DNA of 64,000 bases from Caulobacter vibrioides. GTDB taxonomy: Bacteria; Pseudomonadota; Alphaproteobacteria; Caulobacterales; Caulobacteraceae. Every line of letters begins with the position of its first letter. The stretch's first letter is position 1. Location: the NCBI RefSeq assembly GCF_002858865.1, contig NZ_PJRR01000014.1, forward strand, positions 1 to 64,000. Direction: 5' to 3'. This document shows positions 61,543-64,000 of the stretch, piece after piece. Made by a program: the position numbers and the translations under genes. The notes beneath the pieces are model-generated. The model saw nothing but the letters and a program-made list of their open reading frames with translations. It was not told the origin of the DNA and ran no database searches.

Positions 61543-62634
61543 ATGCTCAAGGGCCGGAAGTATCATCATTTCGCGCGCGCCAGGCGGCCGGTCGCGCCGC
61601 GTCGGCACGAGATCCTGGCCTATCCGGACGGGGCGCAGTTCGTGTTCGACACCGGCAAGGCGGTCGAGGTCGAGGGCGGCTATTGCGCCCTGCCCGACGG
61701 CGACTTGCTGGACGCCTATTCCAACGCCGTGGTCCGCGCCGTCGAGCATGTGGGCCCCAGCGTCGTGCGCATCCATCCGATGCTGGCGGACCCGCGCATG
61801 TCGGGGGTGGGCTCGGGCTTCGCCATCGCTGAGGGCGGGCTGATCCTGACCAACAGCCACGTGGTCCAGGGCGCCAACCGCTTCATCGTCATCACCGCCG
61901 AGGGCCGCAGCCTGACCGCGCGCTGCGTGGGCGATGATCCCGACACCGACCTGGCGCTGATCAAGGTCGACCAGGCCGTCGAGATCCCCACCGCGCGGCT
62001 GGGCGACTCCAAGAAGCTGCGGCGCGGTCAGCTGGTCATCGCCATCGGCGCGCCGCTGGGCTTCGAGGCCACCGTGACCACCGGCGTGGTCTCGGCCCTG
62101 GGCCGGTCCTTGCGCGCCGAGCGCGGCCGCCTGATCGAGGACCTGATCCAGACCGACGCGGCGCTCAATCCGGGCAACAGCGGCGGCCCGCTGGTCAGCT
62201 CGACCGGCGAGGTGGTCGGCATCGCCACGGCGATCATCGCCGGCTATCAGGGCCTGTGTTTCGCGGTCGCGGCCAACACCGCCAAGTTCGTGATCGGCGA
62301 GCTTCTGGCCCATGGCCACGTACGGCGCGGCTCGATCGGCCTCGTCGCCCAGCAGGCCCCGATCCCGCCGGCCCTGGCCCGCGCCACCGGCGTGCACCAG
62401 CCCTATGCGGTCTATGTGGCCCATGTCGACGCCGGCGGCCCGGCGGCCAAGGCCGGGATCAAGGAAGGCGACCTCCTGATCGCCGCCGGCGAGATGCTGC
62501 TGACCGGCCTCGACGACCTCTTGCGCGCGCTGGACAACCACAGCATCGGCAAGCCGACGGTGTTCACCCTGATCCGCCATGCGCGGCTGATGCAGGTGAC
62601 CGTGACGCCGAAGCTACGGAAGCCGGGGGCTTAG
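61543..62634 (+). CDS. HtrA/Do-like trypsin-fold serine protease with PDZ domain
   Basis: This 363-residue protein has a catalytic triad His (LILTNSHVV), Asp (DPDTDLALIKVD) and Ser (LNPGNSGGPLV), and a C-terminal PDZ domain (about 255-355, VHVDAGGPAAKAGIKEGDLLIAAGEM). No signal peptide or transmembrane helix is visible at the N-terminus, which is basic and hydrophilic (MLKGRKYHHFARARRPV), so unlike most HtrA proteins it may act in the cytoplasm. A ribosome-site-like GGTGGGGG precedes ATG 61543. Confidence 0.9.
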   Translation: MLKGRKYHHFARARRPVAPRRHEILAYPDGAQFVFDTGKAVEVEGGYCALPDGDLLDAYSNAVVRAVEHVGPSVVRIHPMLADPRMSGVGSGFAIAEGGLILTNSHVVQGANRFIVITAEGRSLTARCVGDDPDTDLALIKVDQAVEIPTARLGDSKKLRRGQLVIAIGAPLGFEATVTTGVVSALGRSLRAERGRLIEDLIQTDAALNPGNSGGPLVSSTGEVVGIATAIIAGYQGLCFAVAANTAKFVIGELLAHGHVRRGSIGLVAQQAPIPPALARATGVHQPYAVYVAHVDAGGPAAKAGIKEGDLLIAAGEMLLTGLDDLLRALDNHSIGKPTVFTLIRHARLMQVTVTPKLRKPGA

Positions 62635-62644
62635 GGGGCTTAAA

Positions 62645-62763
62645 ATCCTCCCCCCAGCGGGGGAGGTGTCGGCTCGAAGAGACGACGGAGGGGGAAGAGG
62701 CAGGCGCTCAAGCCCTTCCCCCTCCGGTCGCTTCGCGACCACCTCCCCCGCTGGGGGGAGGAT
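62645..62763. repeat. Palindromic intergenic repeat, family C
   Basis: A 119-bp element has perfect 24-bp inverted ends (starting ATCCTCCCCCCAGCGG and its complement at 62740-62763) and a middle containing smaller arms GGAGGGGGAAG / CTTCCCCCTCC. It lies just before ileS. Confidence 0.85.
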
Positions 62764-62933
62764 CTTTGACGCACTGGCCTTGCCGCCCCCCGTCTGCTAT
62801 CCCCCACCCCATGAGTTCCGTTCGGAAGATGTCGCGAATTATCCGCCCGGCGTGACGCCGCCGGACGATCCTCCAGCGCGCGCCGGGTTCCTCCCGCCTT
62901 CTTCCGAAATTTCCAGAGCCGGATTCCATTCCC

Positions 62934-64000
62934 ATGGCCGACGACGCCACGACCGCCCGCGACTATCGCGAAACCGTCTTCCTTCCCGACACCCCGTTCC
63001 CGATGCGCGCGGGCTTGCCCAAGAAGGAGCCGGAAATCCTCGAGGGCTGGGCGGCCCTCTCCGAGAAGGGCCTGTACGGCGCGGTGCGCCAGAAGCGTCA
63101 GGCCGCCGGCGCCCCGCTGTTCGTGTTCCACGACGGCCCGCCCTACGCCAACGGCGCGATCCACATCGGCCACGCGCTGAACAAGATCCTCAAGGACTTC
63201 GTGGTCCGCTCGCGCTTTGCGCTGGGCTATGACGTCGACTACGTGCCGGGCTGGGACTGCCACGGCCTGCCGATCGAGTGGAAGATCGAGGAGCAGTTCC
63301 GCGCCAAGGGCCGCCGCAAGGACGAGGTCCCGGCCGAGGAGTTCCGCCGCGAGTGCCGCGCCTATGCCGGCGGCTGGATCGAGGCCCAGAAGACCGAGTT
63401 CCAGCGCCTGGGCGTGCTGGGCGACTGGTGGAACCGCTACGCCACCATGGACTTCACCTCCGAAGCCAAGATCGTCGAGGAGTTCCACAAGTTCCTGAGC
63501 ACCGGCCAGCTCTATCGTGGCTCCAAGCCCGTGATGTGGAGCCCCGTCGAGCGCACGGCCCTGGCCGACGCCGAGATCGAGTACCACGACCACGTCTCGC
63601 CCACGATCTGGGTGAAGTTCCCGGTCAGGGAGCAGAATGAACCAGAGGGTTTGACCGCTGTCGGTGAGTTCGACACAATCCCGGAAGGTTCTTCGTCGCT
63701 GACCAACGCCAGCGTCGTGATCTGGACCACCACCCCGTGGACCATCCCAGCCAACCGCGCCATCAGCTTCAACCCCAAGGTCGAGTATGGCCTGTATGAG
63801 GTGGAAGCCATGGAGCAGAACCTCGAGTTTGCCCCGTGGTCCAAGGCCGGCGACCGCCTGATCATCGCCGACAAGCTGGCCGAAGACGTCCGCAAAGCCG
63901 CCAAGGTCGCGACTTGGCGACGGGTTGAGCCCGTCGATCCAACAGGTCTTGTGTGCGCGCACCCGCTAGCCAAGTTTGCGCCAGAACCTAACTACGGCCT
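62934..64000 (+). CDS. ileS: Isoleucyl-tRNA synthetase (partial, continues past window)
   Basis: The frame opens at ATG 62934 and is open to the right edge (355 residues). It has the class I HIGH motif as [13 protein letters not shown], preceded by [34 protein letters not shown]; and the start of the editing domain with [14 protein letters not shown], which removes mischarged valine. KMSKS is beyond the window. It probably heads the usual ileS-lspA arrangement, which cannot be verified here. Confidence 0.96.
   Translation, partial: MADDATTARDYRETVFLPDTPFPMRAGLPKKEPEILEGWAALSEKGLYGAVRQKRQAAGAPLFVFHDGPPYANGAIHIGHALNKILKDFVVRSRFALGYDVDYVPGWDCHGLPIEWKIEEQFRAKGRRKDEVPAEEFRRECRAYAGGWIEAQKTEFQRLGVLGDWWNRYATMDFTSEAKIVEEFHKFLSTGQLYRGSKPVMWSPVERTALADAEIEYHDHVSPTIWVKFPVREQNEPEGLTAVGEFDTIPEGSSSLTNASVVIWTTTPWTIPANRAISFNPKVEYGLYEVEAMEQNLEFAPWSKAGDRLIIADKLAEDVRKAAKVATWRRVEPVDPTGLVCAHPLAKFAPEPNYG

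Overview
The window is high-GC DNA from an alphaproteobacterium, almost certainly a Caulobacter or very close relative. The inference rests on the gene set: a CpdR cell-cycle response regulator with its phospho-Asp at residue 51, a TipF flagellum-assembly EAL protein, a SapA-like RTX metalloprotease, large TonB-dependent receptors, and the etfBA / cobalamin adenosyltransferase / twin-transmembrane-protein block. Many starts are GTG or TTG, and many neighbouring genes overlap by 1-4 bp. No species can be fixed from the sequence alone.

Layout. 1-5.1 kb: the end of an OmpA-like outer-membrane protein with a proline-run linker, a SapA-like secreted metalloprotease and an AbgT-family transporter. 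5.16-17.02 kb: an integrative element inserted in the 3' half of tRNA-Val(GAC). It is bounded by an exact 48-bp direct repeat and carries a tyrosine integrase, a small HTH protein, a RepA-like ATPase, a type I restriction-modification operon (hsdR-hsdM-hsdS plus an overlapping HNH-type nuclease gene) and a divergent stand-alone DUF4145 protein. 17.1-25 kb: tRNA-Val, cpdR, an N-formylglutamate amidohydrolase, a TonB-C-like protein, typA and a GGDEF-EAL protein. The 3' end of the GGDEF-EAL gene is duplicated around a small AT-richer gene. 25-35 kb: an Oar-like TonB receptor, an aminotransferase, a Rieske oxygenase, an M20 peptidase and two TetR regulators. 35-41 kb: cobalamin adenosyltransferase, etfBA, a DUF6883/DUF4926 gene pair and a hybrid histidine kinase. 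41-50 kb: a second TonB receptor behind 11-bp-phased PhoB-box-like repeats, EF-P with its modification genes epmA and epmB nearby, a TerB-like pair, a VIT-family transporter and 3-hydroxybutyryl-CoA dehydrogenase. 50-64 kb: a DUF418 protein, an AraC regulator, feoAB, tipF, an Ada-like repair protein overlapping a 2OG-Fe(II) oxygenase, NnrU, a HAD hydrolase, a MaoC hydratase, ribF, an HtrA-like protease and the 5' end of ileS.

Functional links: efp, epmA and epmB form one post-translational modification route. The etfBA pair and hydroxybutyryl-CoA dehydrogenase fit acyl-CoA metabolism. feoA and feoB form an Fe(II) uptake operon with a Fur-box-like site. The Ada-like and oxygenase genes look like a DNA alkylation repair pair. 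The integrative element is the main accessory region and the most likely place for defence novelty. Intergenic regions are crowded with long imperfect palindromes belonging to several repeat families.
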